Notes: generated by a model not told the origin, from the sequence alone. A stretch of 41,010 nt of DNA from an uncultured Oscillospiraceae bacterium (GCA_949494735.1 CATABD010000015.1:1-41010); one strand, 5' to 3'; positions 31,501-40,094 are shown, counted from the stretch's first letter. Numbers and translations: made by a program.

Positions 31501-32752
31501 CCGTAATGCCGGTGAGGGATACCGTCTTGGCGCTCAGCGGCTGCCCCGGTTGGGCAAAGGAGGCAAATTTGTCCACCACCTCCCCCCCCCGGATGCGCAC
31601 CGCGCCAATCTCAATGATGGCGTCTGTCCGGGCATCCAGGCCGGTGGTCTCCAAGTCAAAGGCTACAAACTCCCCGTCAAGCGGCATATCCCCCGGTCCA
31701 TGAACTGCCGCCTGTTCATCCACATCGTTCTGATAGTACGCCTCCACCCCGTAAAGAACCTTGATCTTTTCCCCCCGTCCGGAGGCGTTGTAGGCGTCCG
31801 GGAAGGATTGCACCACCCCGTGGTCTGTAATGGCGATGGCGGGATGCCCCCACTCAATGGCCCGCTTCACCACCGTTTTGGTGTCGCACAGCGCGTCCAT
31901 GGTGGACATTTTGGTGTGCAGGTGGAGCTCCACCCGCTTGTCCGGGGCAGTGTCCTCCCTGCCCGGCTGCTTAGGCACCTCATTGATTCCATAGGGTTCC
32001 AGCACAAGGTCGTTGTTGTCAAACCGCCCCAGGGTAAGCCTCCCTTGAACCTGAAGCCGCTGCCCCTTCTTCACCTGAGCGATAATGGGCTTGGCCTCCT
32101 CCCCCTCCATAAACCGGGTAATCCGAATGGAACCGGTGAGGTCGGTGATATCAAAGCACACCACCCAAGCCTTGCGGCGGGTGAGCTCCCGGTGCTCTAC
32201 GTTGAATACCTCGCCCTCCACCAGCACGCTGCCCATGTCCAGCGCCAGTTCGTTCATGGGTACGGGCTTCTTCTTCCCGCTGATCTTGCCGTATATCTGT
32301 TTAACCCTCTTATTTCCCTTTCCGGGCGCTGGGGCATCCGAGCGCAGCAGTTTGCGCCGCATCGCCTCCATCTGTGTCTCCAGATCGCCGGCAGGTTCCT
32401 GAACAGGGGGAGGCGACGGCGCATGTTCGGACTGCCCCGGTTCCACTGCCGGCTCCCTGTTCCGCTTCGCCAAGGGCGGCTCATCCGCATCCGCCGGCGC
32501 CGGATCAGCCCCGGCGGGGTTATCCTTTCCCGGCCCCTTCACAGTGATTGCGGCGGAATTGAGGCCAAAGGTCCGTTTCAGACAATCCTCCGCCTGGGCA
32601 AGCGTTTCACGTGAAACGCTTGTTCCTGTCACAGCCACTTCCATAGCCCGCCGGGCCTTGACCACCCGCACCTGTGCGGGATAGTCCCCCAAAACAGCCA
32701 AAACCCCCTCCGGGAAGGGGCAGTTGGCAAAGGTCTGTTCAAATGTAGGCAT
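28565..32752 (-). CDS. polC: DNA polymerase III alpha subunit, gram-positive type PolC
   Basis: A 1,395-residue replicative polymerase. Domains in order: N-terminal domain (1-75), a Pro/Ala-rich linker (75-130), OB fold (about 170-265), a PHP domain split by the exonuclease (VELHLHTKMSTMDAL near 275), and the DEDDh 3'-5' exonuclease (FDLETTG with D366 and E368). Then come the polymerase palm with PDIDLNFSGEYQ and a zinc-binding knuckle of CPNC and CPVCGADY type, and the C-terminal helix-hairpin-helix region. The intrinsic proofreading and the N-terminal layout separate it from DnaE. The start at 32752 has AAGGAG about 12 bases upstream. A palindromic parS-like site lies in codons 44-51. Last gene of the pyrH-to-polC cluster. 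Confidence 0.98.
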   Translation of the reverse strand: MPTFEQTFANCPFPEGVLAVLGDYPAQVRVVKARRAMEVAVTGTSVSRETLAQAEDCLKRTFGLNSAAITVKGPGKDNPAGADPAPADADEPPLAKRNREPAVEPGQSEHAPSPPPVQEPAGDLETQMEAMRRKLLRSDAPAPGKGNKRVKQIYGKISGKKKPVPMNELALDMGSVLVEGEVFNVEHRELTRRKAWVVCFDITDLTGSIRITRFMEGEEAKPIIAQVKKGQRLQVQGRLTLGRFDNNDLVLEPYGINEVPKQPGREDTAPDKRVELHLHTKMSTMDALCDTKTVVKRAIEWGHPAIAITDHGVVQSFPDAYNASGRGEKIKVLYGVEAYYQNDVDEQAAVHGPGDMPLDGEFVAFDLETTGLDARTDAIIEIGAVRIRGGEVVDKFASFAQPGQPLSAKTVSLTGITDEMLRGAPTPGDAVDLFLDWAGDAALCAHNAAFDTGFIREYCARSGRKFDPLYFDTLILAQYLCPKLPNHKLDTVASALGLPPFQHHRAYDDAETCGRILAAMAPMLRGQGVERAAQINRVFAGKKRGGRGRRSAFHLIVLAKNQTGLRNLYKLVSKAHLEHFNRFPIMPKSLIDENREGLIIGSACEAGELFQAVAAGREDRELERIASWYDYLEIQPLSNNAYMLRPNKEGRSIARDWEDLRAFNRRVVGLGERLGKPVCATGDVHFMEPTDEVYRHVLLAAKEYEDADQPNPLYFRTTDEMMEEFSYLGVEKAHEVVVDNPRLIADWCDNVRPLPDGLFAPKLENSDGELKDLVWGKAHRLYGDEPPQIVVDRINAELVDIIRCKYDVIYMSAQKLVQNSLENGYLVGSRGSVGSSLVAFMSGITEVNSLPAHYRCPNCKHADFDYARDPAHPYGCGADMPDMKCPVCGADYEKDGFNIPFETFLGFGGDKVPDIDLNFSGEYQSSAHKYTFELFGKDHVFRAGTIGTVAEKTAIGYAKKYLELVGRTDAPFAEVLRLAKGCEGVKRTTGQHPGGMVVIPQDKEIYDFCPAQHPADDKDSDIITTHFEYHSMESNLLKLDMLGHDDPSMIRMLEDITGEDAKKIPLDDPKTMSLFTTSEELGFTDDPILGPTGAVAIPEFGTSFVRGMLEDTHPNQFDILIRLSGFSHGTDVWLGNAKDLITSGTAQVNEAIGCRDDIMLFLISKGFKDTRAFKIMEAVRKGRGLPDGAEDEMKEHGVPEWYIESCKKIAYLFPKAHAVAYVMMAFRIAWFKVHRPLAFYAAYFSIRAKAFDEKYMCRGMDVVKGKMAEINAKKNAKEKKDRPSAVEEDMLTTLEVCYEFYLRGLSFTRMDICRSHAVNFLVDEDRGALIPPFTSVAGLGETVGWDIMDKRQGRDFLSIEEFSLACTKVSSTHLEQLKEAGAFGDLPDSSQFSLF
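32599..32622. promoter_or_regulatory. parS-like ParB binding site inside polC
   Basis: A 24-bp perfect palindrome centred at 32610/32611 with the core GTTTCACGTGAAAC (32604-32617). The consensus parS is TGTTTCACGTGAAACA, so 14 of 16 positions match; the two outer bases are C and G instead of T and A. It encodes ordinary residues of PolC. Confidence 0.75.
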
Positions 32753-32768
32753 ATCTACGTTTCGCTCC

Positions 32769-33293
32769 TTATCTCTCGCCGTGCCCAATCGCGTAGCAAC
32801 AAGCCCAATCCTTGGTTATCTCATATTTCATGCCGCATTTTTCGATAACTGCCTGAGAGGCATGATTTTCTTGATCGCAATAGGCTTCTATCCGAGCAAC
32901 TCCCACCCGGTCAAGCAGATAGTCAATCACCGTCCCCAGCGCTTCTGTCATGATTCCCTGATTCCACCACCGCCTACCAAGGCAGCAGCCCAAATTGGGC
33001 GCGCCAGTGATCTCACCCCAGCAAAACACAATCACTTGTCCAATGGCTTCAAAACCATTTTCTTTCAAAACAATGGCCCAGTTATAGCAGTCCAAATCGG
33101 AATATTGACTAATCCACCTGTCCAAAATCTCTTCCACCATCGGAACCGTGCAGTTTTCAGGCCATCCAGCCAGGAATTTCGTCACTTCATCATCGGCTGC
33201 GATGTTGTCAGGAAAAGACTGAGCGTCGGATCGTTCCAATTTCCGCAGAACCAGCCGGTCCGTTTCCATGTACTGTGTTCCAAGATGTGTCAT
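32769..33293 (-). CDS. GNAT family N-acetyltransferase (RimJ/RimL type)
   Basis: A 174-residue acetyltransferase. The beginning METDRLVLRKLERSDAQSF is typical of the ribosomal-protein / small-molecule RimJ-RimL-like branch. The acetyl-CoA motif region is LGCCLGRRWWNQGIMTEALGTVIDYLL, and ARIEAYCDQENHASQAVIEKCGMKYE follows. The substrate is unknown. It lies between ispG (11 bp upstream) and polC, not normally part of this cluster. Codon choice looks a little more A/T-rich than its neighbours, so it may be a later insertion. ATG with AAAGGGG upstream. Confidence 0.92.
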   Translation of the reverse strand: MTHLGTQYMETDRLVLRKLERSDAQSFPDNIAADDEVTKFLAGWPENCTVPMVEEILDRWISQYSDLDCYNWAIVLKENGFEAIGQVIVFCWGEITGAPNLGCCLGRRWWNQGIMTEALGTVIDYLLDRVGVARIEAYCDQENHASQAVIEKCGMKYEITKDWACCYAIGHGER

Positions 33294-33304
33294 ATTTTTC
33301 CCCT

Positions 33305-34342
33305 TTACAGGTCCGCAATCAGCTTCATCAGCCCGGGAACCAACTGGTCCTCGGGCACCCTGGCCACAATCTCCCCGCGCCTGAACAATACACCCTCGCC
33401 CTTTCCCCCGGCCAATCCCACGTCCGCGTGGCGGGCCTCGCCGGGTCCGTTGACCACGCAGCCCATCACAGCCACGGTGATGGGCTTGTCCACACCTTTC
33501 AGCAGCTCCTCCACCTGCAGGGCCATCGGGATCAGCTCGATCTGTGTCCGCCCGCAGGTAGGGCAGGCGATGACCTCCGGCCCCTCCCGCCGCAGGCCGA
33601 TGGCCTTTAAAATCCGGCGGGCGGCATAGACCTCCTCCACCGGGTCGGCGGTGAGGGACACCCGCAAGGTATCCCCAATGCCTAAAGCAAGCAGCCCGCC
33701 GATCCCCGCCGCCGCTTTCAGTTCCCCGATTTCCCGGGTGCCCGCCTCGGTAACCCCCAGGTGCAGGGGATAGTCGTACCGTTCCGCCATGAGCCGGTAG
33801 GCTTTCATGGTAACAGGCACACGGGACGCTTTCAACGATACGCAGATGTCTTCAAAGCCGTACCGCTCCAGCAGGCGGATATGCCCCAGGGCGCTTTCCA
33901 CCATCGCCTCCGGGGTGGGGCCGCCGTATTTGGCCAACAGCTCCTTTTCCAGCGAGCCGCCGTTTACCCCCACCCGGATGGGGATATGCCGTTCCTTACA
34001 GACACTTGCCACCGCCTCTACCCGGCCAGGGGAGCCGATATTGCCGGGGTTGATGCGGATCTTGTCAATCCCCTGCTCCGCCGCCTCCAGCGCCAAACGG
34101 TAGTCAAAATGGATATCCGCCACCAGGGGCACCGGGCTACCCGCCTTCAGGGCTCCCACAGCCTTCGCCGCCGCCATGTCGGGTACCGCCACCCGGACGA
34201 TCTGGCACCCAGCCGCCGCAAGCTCCCTGATTTGTGCCAGCGTAGCCTCCACATCATGGGTTGGGGTATTCGTCATGGACTGGATGGACACAGGGGCGCC
34301 CCCGCCCATGGGGACGCCGCCCACATTAAACTTTCTGGTCAT
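33305..34342 (-). CDS. ispG: 4-hydroxy-3-methylbut-2-enyl diphosphate synthase
   Basis: A 345-residue iron-sulfur enzyme for the sixth step of the MEP isoprenoid pathway. The TIM barrel begins TRKFNVGGVPMGGGAPVSIQSMTNT. The [4Fe-4S] cysteines lie in CPTCGR and VMGCVVNGPGEARHADVG. Catalytic E in the late domain is in GPGEA. I placed the start at 34342 (AGGTG upstream); the longer frame to 34381 would overlap rseP. Works with dxr two genes upstream. Cytoplasmic, oxygen-sensitive, needs ferredoxin or flavodoxin. Confidence 0.97.
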   Translation of the reverse strand: MTRKFNVGGVPMGGGAPVSIQSMTNTPTHDVEATLAQIRELAAAGCQIVRVAVPDMAAAKAVGALKAGSPVPLVADIHFDYRLALEAAEQGIDKIRINPGNIGSPGRVEAVASVCKERHIPIRVGVNGGSLEKELLAKYGGPTPEAMVESALGHIRLLERYGFEDICVSLKASRVPVTMKAYRLMAERYDYPLHLGVTEAGTREIGELKAAAGIGGLLALGIGDTLRVSLTADPVEEVYAARRILKAIGLRREGPEVIACPTCGRTQIELIPMALQVEELLKGVDKPITVAVMGCVVNGPGEARHADVGLAGGKGEGVLFRRGEIVARVPEDQLVPGLMKLIADL

Positions 34343-34355
34343 TTCAAGCACCTGC

Positions 34356-35432
34356 CTAGGCAAAAATCTTCCACACGTCATGGAAGGCCACCACCGCCAT
34401 TAACGCCAGCAGCACCACAAAAGCCCCGGCGTGGACGTAGCCCTCGTACTTCTCCGGGATGCGCCGCCGGGCCACCGCATAGAGAAGCCCGTTGAGCAGC
34501 ACAAAAAAGATCCGCCCGCCGTCCAGCGCCGGGATGGGCAGCAGGTTCATCACCGCCAGGTTGACGGCGATCAGGGCCATCATGCTCACCACGTTCACGA
34601 TTCCAACCGCCGCCGTCTGGGCCTTGGCCCCCTCCTCGGATACCACGTCCACCACTCCGATAACGCCGGACAGCTCGGACACCGCCACCCGGCCCGTCAC
34701 CAAATCTCCCAGGCTCATCCAGACAATCCGGACAAAATCCACCGACTGCAAAAAACCATATTTTACCCTGCCGCCCAAGGACAATTGTTCTGTCTGCGTA
34801 AAGCTCAGGCCAAACTTTTTAACCGTCCTCCCGTTCTCCTCCACCTCAATGGACCGCGTCAGGGGAAAATCGTTCAGCACAACCTGCTCCCCATCCCGCT
34901 CCACCACCAGGTCAATCCCGCTCACACCATCGTTTCGGTCCAGATAAACCAGCGCGTCCGAATACAGCCAAACAGCATGGCCGTCAACCCTGACGATGCG
35001 GTCCCCAACCATCAGGCCGCCGTCCCCTTCCAGGGCAAAACCGTCCATGAACGAGGAGATAACAGGAACGCTGACCTCCGTCACGCCAAGGGACAATGCC
35101 ACCATAATGACAAGGCCCAGCAAAAAGTTCATGAATGATCCCGCACACAGGATGATGATTTTTTTCCAGCCCTTCTGCCGGGAGAAGGCACGGGGATCGC
35201 CCGTGTCCTCATCCTCTCCCTCCATGGCACAGTAGCCGCCAACCGGGAAAGCCCGCAGGGCGTAAAGGGTTTCCCCCTTCCTCCTGGACCACAGGGCGGG
35301 GCCCATGCCGATGGCAAACTCATTCACCTTCACCCCCAGCAGCTTGGCGGTGATAAAGTGGCCAAACTCGTGTATGGCGATGAGCACGCCAAACAGCACA
35401 ATAACCAGCAGGACATACAGGAATCTCGCCAA
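34356..35432 (-). CDS. rseP: RIP metalloprotease RseP (peptidase M50)
   Basis: A 358-residue intramembrane zinc protease. HExxH is IHEFGHF (H21, E22, H25) in the first membrane segment, a PDZ domain runs about 115-200, and the third ligand motif is NLLPIPALDGGR near 300. It has about four membrane segments. It cuts membrane-anchored anti-sigma factors or remnant signal peptides. The start is TTG at 35432 with GAGGTGACC upstream. Distinct from the SpoIVFB-like M50 protease in this window, which lacks a PDZ domain. It lies between dxr and ispG, as usual in Firmicutes. Confidence 0.95.
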   Translation of the reverse strand: MARFLYVLLVIVLFGVLIAIHEFGHFITAKLLGVKVNEFAIGMGPALWSRRKGETLYALRAFPVGGYCAMEGEDEDTGDPRAFSRQKGWKKIIILCAGSFMNFLLGLVIMVALSLGVTEVSVPVISSFMDGFALEGDGGLMVGDRIVRVDGHAVWLYSDALVYLDRNDGVSGIDLVVERDGEQVVLNDFPLTRSIEVEENGRTVKKFGLSFTQTEQLSLGGRVKYGFLQSVDFVRIVWMSLGDLVTGRVAVSELSGVIGVVDVVSEEGAKAQTAAVGIVNVVSMMALIAVNLAVMNLLPIPALDGGRIFFVLLNGLLYAVARRRIPEKYEGYVHAGAFVVLLALMAVVAFHDVWKIFA

Positions 35433-35438
35433 AACAGG

Positions 35439-36587
35439 TCACCTCACAGATTGATAAACCGCCTCACGGGCAGCGCGGTCCGCCTCAAAAACATCGTCCA
35501 GGCCCGGCGTGTCCACCACAGGCACCCGGCCTAGTGCAGATTCCACCAGCCGGGGGATATCCAAAAAATTTATCCTATCCGCCAGGAACAAAGCAACCGC
35601 TGCCTCATTGGCCCCATTGAGAATTGCGGTGGCCGTACCGCCCCGTTCTGCGCATTCCAGGGCCAGCCCCAGGCAGCGGAAGGTATCCGGGTCGGGCGTC
35701 TGGAAGGTAAGCGGCGGGCAGGACAGCAGATCCAGCGGCTTAGCCGGCCCCGGCGTCCGCTCCGGCCATGTCAAGGCATATTGGATGGGCAGGCACATGT
35801 CGGCGCTGCCCAGCTGGGCCAGGATAGCCCCGTCCTCAAACTCCACTAGGGAGTGGACAATGCTCTCCCGGTGGACCACAATTTGAATTTTTTCCGGCGG
35901 CATGGCATAGAGCCGCATGGCCTCAATGAACTCCAGCCCCTTATTCATCAGGGTGGCCGAGTCAATAGTTATTTTTGCGCCCATGGCCCAGTTGGGATGT
36001 TTCAGTGCCTGCTCTTTTGTGACAAGGGAAAGCTCTTCACAGCTTTTCCCATAAAACGGCCCGCCGGAAGCGGTGATGATGAGACGCCGGAGCTCACCCC
36101 TGTTTTTACACCCCTGCAGGCATTGAAAGATTGCGGAGTGCTCCGAGTCCACCGGGACAATTTCCGCGCCCTTCTCCTCCGCCCGCGCCATCACCAGCTC
36201 CCCGGCGCACACCAGGGTCTCCTTGTTGGCCAACGCGATGCGCTTGCCGCAATCAATGGCGGCCAAAGTGGGGCGCAGCCCCGCCACACCCACGATGGCA
36301 GTGACCACCGTGTCCGCTTCAGGCAGCGAGGCCGCCTCCAGAAGCCCCTCCTGGCCGGACAGCACTTTTGCGCCGGTGTCCGCAAGCCGCACCCGCAGCT
36401 CGGCGGCGGCGGCTTCATCCACCGCCACCGCCAGCCCCGGCTTAAATTTCCTGACTTGGGCCTCGGCCAGCCCCACGCTGCGGTTTACCGCGATGGCGGC
36501 CACCCTGTGGCCGCAGGCCTCCGCCACCTTCAGCGTTTGCCGCCCGATGGAACCGCTGGAGCCCAAAATAGAAAGCGTTCTTTTCAT
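35439..36587 (-). CDS. dxr: 1-deoxy-D-xylulose 5-phosphate reductoisomerase
   Basis: A 382-residue NADPH enzyme, second step of the MEP pathway. The NADPH loop is LGSSGSIGRQTLKV (about 8-21). The metal-binding acidic residues are in PVDSEHSAIFQCL, and the substrate loop is TASGGPFYG. The region KITIDSATLMNKGLEFIEA is a family block. Start at 36587 follows GAGGAG. 12 bp from cdsA, 7 bp before rseP. Its presence with ispG shows the MEP route is used. Confidence 0.98.
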   Translation of the reverse strand: MKRTLSILGSSGSIGRQTLKVAEACGHRVAAIAVNRSVGLAEAQVRKFKPGLAVAVDEAAAAELRVRLADTGAKVLSGQEGLLEAASLPEADTVVTAIVGVAGLRPTLAAIDCGKRIALANKETLVCAGELVMARAEEKGAEIVPVDSEHSAIFQCLQGCKNRGELRRLIITASGGPFYGKSCEELSLVTKEQALKHPNWAMGAKITIDSATLMNKGLEFIEAMRLYAMPPEKIQIVVHRESIVHSLVEFEDGAILAQLGSADMCLPIQYALTWPERTPGPAKPLDLLSCPPLTFQTPDPDTFRCLGLALECAERGGTATAILNGANEAAVALFLADRINFLDIPRLVESALGRVPVVDTPGLDDVFEADRAAREAVYQSVR

Positions 36588-36598
36588 CGTCCCGCTCC

Positions 36599-37423
36599 TC
36601 AAAATACCGGCAGGCACTGCACAATGAACAGCACCACCGGCCCGCAGAACATCATGCTGTCAAACCGATCCAGCATCCCGCCGTGACCAGGCAGAAGGTG
36701 CCCGTAGTCCTTCACGCCGTACTGCCGCTTGATGAAGGAAAACGCCAGATCGCCTACTTCGGTGGCCAGGGCCCCAAACAGCCCGCACAGCGCCAGGGGG
36801 AGGAGATTGACATCCGCATTCGCGATTTTGCTGGCAACAATACCATAGGCAATGGCAAATACCACTCCGGACACAAACCCGCCGATGTACCCCTCTACGC
36901 TTTTATTGGGGCTGACCCTGGTGACCCCCTTGTGCCTGCCCAGGGATACCCCTGCAAAGTAGGCCCCCGCATCGGTGGCAAAGGTGAGCAGCACCGCCAG
37001 CAGCACCAGGTACTTCCCATGGTCCATCCGCCGCAGCTCCACCAGGGCGGACAGGGCCAGTGGGATGATAATCCCGCCAAACAGGCAGGCCAGGACATGG
37101 GAAAAGCCAATTTTGACCCCTCCCTCGTCATAGGCACGGATGGCGCACCAGAAGCACCCCGCCGTCACCACAAAGGACAGCAGGTTCACGTAGGCCGTCC
37201 CCAGCCCCGCCCAGCTCCCGAAGGGCAGCAGGGCGGCGGCGGCAATGGTGACCACCCGCATGGGCAGGGTGGTCTTTCCATCCCCCACCGCCCGGAGCAG
37301 TTCAAAGGCCGCCATGGCCGAGATGAAGCATACCAGCGCCGTCCACGCCAGCGGCGGGGGCACCAGCATAATCCACAGCATGGCAGGCATTAAAACCACT
37401 GCCACAATGATCCGTTTCGCCAT
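36599..37423 (-). CDS. cdsA: Phosphatidate cytidylyltransferase
   Basis: A 274-residue multi-pass membrane enzyme making CDP-diacylglycerol from CTP and phosphatidate. The family signature is KDYGHLLPGHGGMLDRFDSM near the C-terminus. SPNKSVEGYIGGFVSG is the preceding conserved block, and at least seven hydrophobic segments are seen. ATG at 37423 starts 1 base after the uppS stop, with GGAGGTG inside uppS, so they are coupled. The longer frame to 37636 lies in uppS and is rejected. Confidence 0.97.
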   Translation of the reverse strand: MAKRIIVAVVLMPAMLWIMLVPPPLAWTALVCFISAMAAFELLRAVGDGKTTLPMRVVTIAAAALLPFGSWAGLGTAYVNLLSFVVTAGCFWCAIRAYDEGGVKIGFSHVLACLFGGIIIPLALSALVELRRMDHGKYLVLLAVLLTFATDAGAYFAGVSLGRHKGVTRVSPNKSVEGYIGGFVSGVVFAIAYGIVASKIANADVNLLPLALCGLFGALATEVGDLAFSFIKRQYGVKDYGHLLPGHGGMLDRFDSMMFCGPVVLFIVQCLPVF

Positions 37424-37424
37424 C

Positions 37425-38171
37425 TCACACACCTCCATACCGCCGGGAGCGGTGCTGATAGGCCGCCAGGGCCCGCAGCAGCTCCTCCTCGGTAAAGTCA
37501 GGCCAGAGCACATCAGTAAAGTAAAATTCCGCATAGGCGGACTGCCAGACCAGAAAATTGGATGTGCGCACCTCCCCGCTGGGCCGAATGATGAGATCCG
37601 GATCAGGCACCCCGGCGGAGTATAGGTACTTGCCAAAGGCGTCCTCCGTCAGGTGCCCCGGGTCAGCCCTGCCCTCCACGCAGTCCAAAGCAAAGGCTTT
37701 GGCAGCCCGGACCAGCTCGTCCCGCCCGCCGTAGTTCAGGCAAATATTCACCTGGCAGCCGTCGTAGCCCTTGGATATCTCCTCCGTTTCCCGGCACAAG
37801 GCCTGGAGATGGGGGGCTAATGGGGACAAATCGCCGAAAAAGGCCATTTTCACCTTGTCCCTGGCCATGGTCTCAATGGCCTCATGAAGATACCTCTCCA
37901 GCAGCTTCATGATGGCCGCCACCTCGTCGGCGGGGCGCTTCCAGTTCTCGGTGGAAAAGGCGTACACCGTCAGGTACTCCAGCCCCAGCTTCTTGGCATA
38001 GGTGGCGATGGTCCGAAAGGTCTCCGCTCCGGCTGCGTGCCCCGCCTTCCGGGGCAGGCCGCGGCTTTTGGCCCAGCGGCCGTTGCCATCCATGATGATG
38101 GCCACATGGCGGGGCAGGTGGTCCATATCCACCTGGGGTTTCTCCGCATGACCGCGGCGAAGGAAAGCCAT
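37425..38171 (-). CDS. uppS: Isoprenyl (undecaprenyl) diphosphate synthase
   Basis: A 248-residue cis-prenyltransferase making the lipid carrier for cell wall synthesis. The catalytic aspartate is D28 in AIIMDGNGRWAK; the helix block LGLEYLTVYAFSTENWKRP and the RPSGEVRTSNFLVWQSAYAE region (broken here for length) with the late Glu are present. Start at 38171 with AGGATGG upstream. The 111-bp gap after frr contains a 22-bp G/C palindrome. Confidence 0.96.
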   Translation of the reverse strand: MAFLRRGHAEKPQVDMDHLPRHVAIIMDGNGRWAKSRGLPRKAGHAAGAETFRTIATYAKKLGLEYLTVYAFSTENWKRPADEVAAIMKLLERYLHEAIETMARDKVKMAFFGDLSPLAPHLQALCRETEEISKGYDGCQVNICLNYGGRDELVRAAKAFALDCVEGRADPGHLTEDAFGKYLYSAGVPDPDLIIRPSGEVRTSNFLVWQSAYAEFYFTDVLWPDFTEEELLRALAAYQHRSRRYGGV

Positions 38172-38241
38172 ACACACCCATCCTAACTTTATTGATAGTA
38201 TTGGCAAAAAAGAACCGGGCCATAAGCCTCTGAACAGCACA

Positions 38242-38263
38242 CAAGGGGGGCGCGCCCCCCTTG
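38242..38263. repeat. 22-bp G/C palindrome between frr and uppS
   Basis: CAAGGGGGGCG followed directly by CGCCCCCCTTG. It would form a very stable stem after frr. There is no T run on either side, so it may slow or stabilise the transcript more than end it. Confidence 0.55.
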
Positions 38264-38282
38264 CTATGCGCTCAGCCGCAGC

Positions 38283-38837
38283 TCACACCGCCATCAGTTC
38301 CTTTTCCTTGGCGGCCGTGAGGGCGTCGATCTCCTTACACCGTTTGTCCGTCAACTCCTGGAGCTCTTTTTCGCTCTCCTTACGGTCGTCCTCCGTGATC
38401 TCCGACTTTTTTTCCAGCGCTTTCAGGGTATCCATAGCGTCCCGGCGGATGTTGCGGATGGCTACCTTGCCGTTTTCCCCATACTTGCGCACCTGCTTGG
38501 TGAGCTCCACGCGGCGCTCCTCGGTGAGCTGCGGGAAGGCCAGACGGATCACCCGCCCGTCGTTCTGGGGATTGATGCCCAAATCGGAGGTCTGGATCGC
38601 CTTTTCAATTGCCTTGAGGATGCTGCCGTCCCAGGGCTGAATCTGGAGGGTGCGGGGGTCCGGGGTGGAGATGCTGGCCACCTGCTGAATGGGGGTGGGC
38701 GTGCCGTAGTAGGAGACCTGGATGCGGTCCAGCACACCGGCATTGGCCCGGCCCGCCCGGACGCTGGCAAAGTCCCCCTTCACCGACTCGATGGTCTTGC
38801 CCATTTTCACATCGTAGGTTTTGCAGAAATCAGTCAT
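38283..38837 (-). CDS. frr: Ribosome recycling factor
   Basis: A 184-residue three-helix bundle plus beta domain that splits post-termination ribosomes with EF-G. Family blocks are [30 protein letters not shown] and [22 protein letters not shown]. Length is normal. Its ATG lies 8 bp inside the end of pyrH, with GGAGG in pyrH, so the two are coupled. pyrH-frr adjacency is conserved in most bacteria. Confidence 0.98.
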   Translation of the reverse strand: MTDFCKTYDVKMGKTIESVKGDFASVRAGRANAGVLDRIQVSYYGTPTPIQQVASISTPDPRTLQIQPWDGSILKAIEKAIQTSDLGINPQNDGRVIRLAFPQLTEERRVELTKQVRKYGENGKVAIRNIRRDAMDTLKALEKKSEITEDDRKESEKELQELTDKRCKEIDALTAAKEKELMAV

Positions 38838-39567
38838 GATCCTTTCCTCCTATGTCTTTCACTATTGTTCCTATTCTCTCCCCGTGCACCACACGGAGGA
38901 TGTTCTCCGGGTCCTTCAGGGCAAACAAAACGATAGGGATATTGTTGTCCATGCACAGCGATGTGGCGGTGGAGTCCATCACCCCCAGATGGCGGGCCAG
39001 CACATCGTCATAGGTGATGCTGTCGTATTTTACCGCCTCCGGGTCCTTCAGGGGGTCGGCACTGTATACCCCATCCACATTCTTGGCAAGCAGAATGATA
39101 TCCGCGTTGATCTCCGCCGCCCGGAGCACCGCCGCCGTATCGGTGGAGAAGAAGGGGCTGCCGGTGCCGCAGCCGAAGATGACCACCCTGCCCTTCTCCA
39201 AGTGCCGGACGGCCCGGGAGCGGATGTAGGGCTCGGCAATGGATTTCATCTCAATAGCCGTCTGCACCCGCACATCCACGCCCTTGTTTTCCAGTACATC
39301 GGCCAGCGCCAGGCAGTTGATGGCGGTGGCCAGCATCCCCATGTGGTCGGCCCGGGTGCGGTTGCTCATCCCCCGGCCGTCCTTCAGGCCCCGCCAGAAG
39401 TTGCCGCCGCCCACCACAATGCCTACCTGCACACCCTCGCCGGCACAGCGGGCTACCACGTCGCACACCCTTTCGATGACATCAAAGTCCAAGCCCCGGC
39501 CCGCTTCGCCGCCCAGCGCCTCGCCGCTGACCTTCAACAGCACGCGCTTGTATTTCAATTCATCCAT
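38830..39567 (-). CDS. pyrH: Uridylate (UMP) kinase
   Basis: A 245-residue hexameric bacterial UMP kinase of the amino acid kinase fold, not P-loop. The N-terminus [13 protein letters not shown] is typical, and [27 protein letters not shown] (phosphate and GTP-site glycines) and [11 protein letters not shown] appear in order. Start at 39567 with GAGAGGG upstream. First gene of the minus-strand cluster. rpsB-tsf normally lies just upstream of pyrH, but here rpsB is divergent. Confidence 0.98.
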   Translation of the reverse strand: MDELKYKRVLLKVSGEALGGEAGRGLDFDVIERVCDVVARCAGEGVQVGIVVGGGNFWRGLKDGRGMSNRTRADHMGMLATAINCLALADVLENKGVDVRVQTAIEMKSIAEPYIRSRAVRHLEKGRVVIFGCGTGSPFFSTDTAAVLRAAEINADIILLAKNVDGVYSADPLKDPEAVKYDSITYDDVLARHLGVMDSTATSLCMDNNIPIVLFALKDPENILRVVHGERIGTIVKDIGGKDHD

Positions 39568-39619
39568 GGCACACACCCTCTCCCGTTTCAAATTTACGGC
39601 TCATCTGTACTTAAGTAAT

Positions 39620-39648
39620 ATTATACTGGAAAATACTCCTTTTGCATA
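39620..39648 (-). promoter_or_regulatory. Probable promoter of pyrH
   Basis: TATAAT (39620-39625) on the minus strand about 55 bases before the ATG. The -35 candidate ATGCAA, 17 bases upstream, is poor. Confidence 0.45.
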
Positions 39649-39744
39649 GGGGGCAAATGAAAATTTTCCGTGTATTTTTCCCCACATGGATTGACGGGCC
39701 TCTTTCCTCATACATTGATGGCAAAGGAAAAAGGAGGGCATACT

Positions 39745-40011
39745 ATGATTTGCCGCATCGCCGACCTGCAATACAAGGAAGTCATCGACATTGCCGACGG
39801 CACACGGTACGGATTCGTGGGCGACGTAGAGCTGGACCCGGAGCGCGGCGTCATCCAGAGCATCGTTGTGCGGGGGCAGCCCCGCCTGCTGGGGCTGCTG
39901 GGCCGTGAGGCGGACGCAGTTTTCCCCTGGTCGGCCGTCAAGCGCTTTGGCACGGACATTATTTTGGTAGACGGAAACGCCGCAGGCACCCGGAGCCGCA
40001 GAAAAAACTGA
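39745..40011 (+). CDS. YlmC/YmxH family PRC-barrel protein
   Basis: An 88-residue protein with a single PRC-barrel domain: [20 protein letters not shown], then [16 protein letters not shown], and late [17 protein letters not shown]. Members in Firmicutes are called YlmC/YmxH and are linked to sporulation, though the mechanism is unknown. AAAAAGGAGG lies 8 bases before the ATG at 39745. The upstream sequence has CATACATT (39709-39716), like a mother-cell -10, and TTGACG (39691-39696), but no convincing pair. It ends with a basic Arg/Lys tail. Confidence 0.9.
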   Translation: MICRIADLQYKEVIDIADGTRYGFVGDVELDPERGVIQSIVVRGQPRLLGLLGREADAVFPWSAVKRFGTDIILVDGNAAGTRSRRKN

Positions 40012-40094
40012 GCCGCCATACAAACAGCCTGGGCACACAAATTAGCCATTCGGTACAGCTTCTAACTTTTTCCCAAGAAATTGGAGAAAAACAC

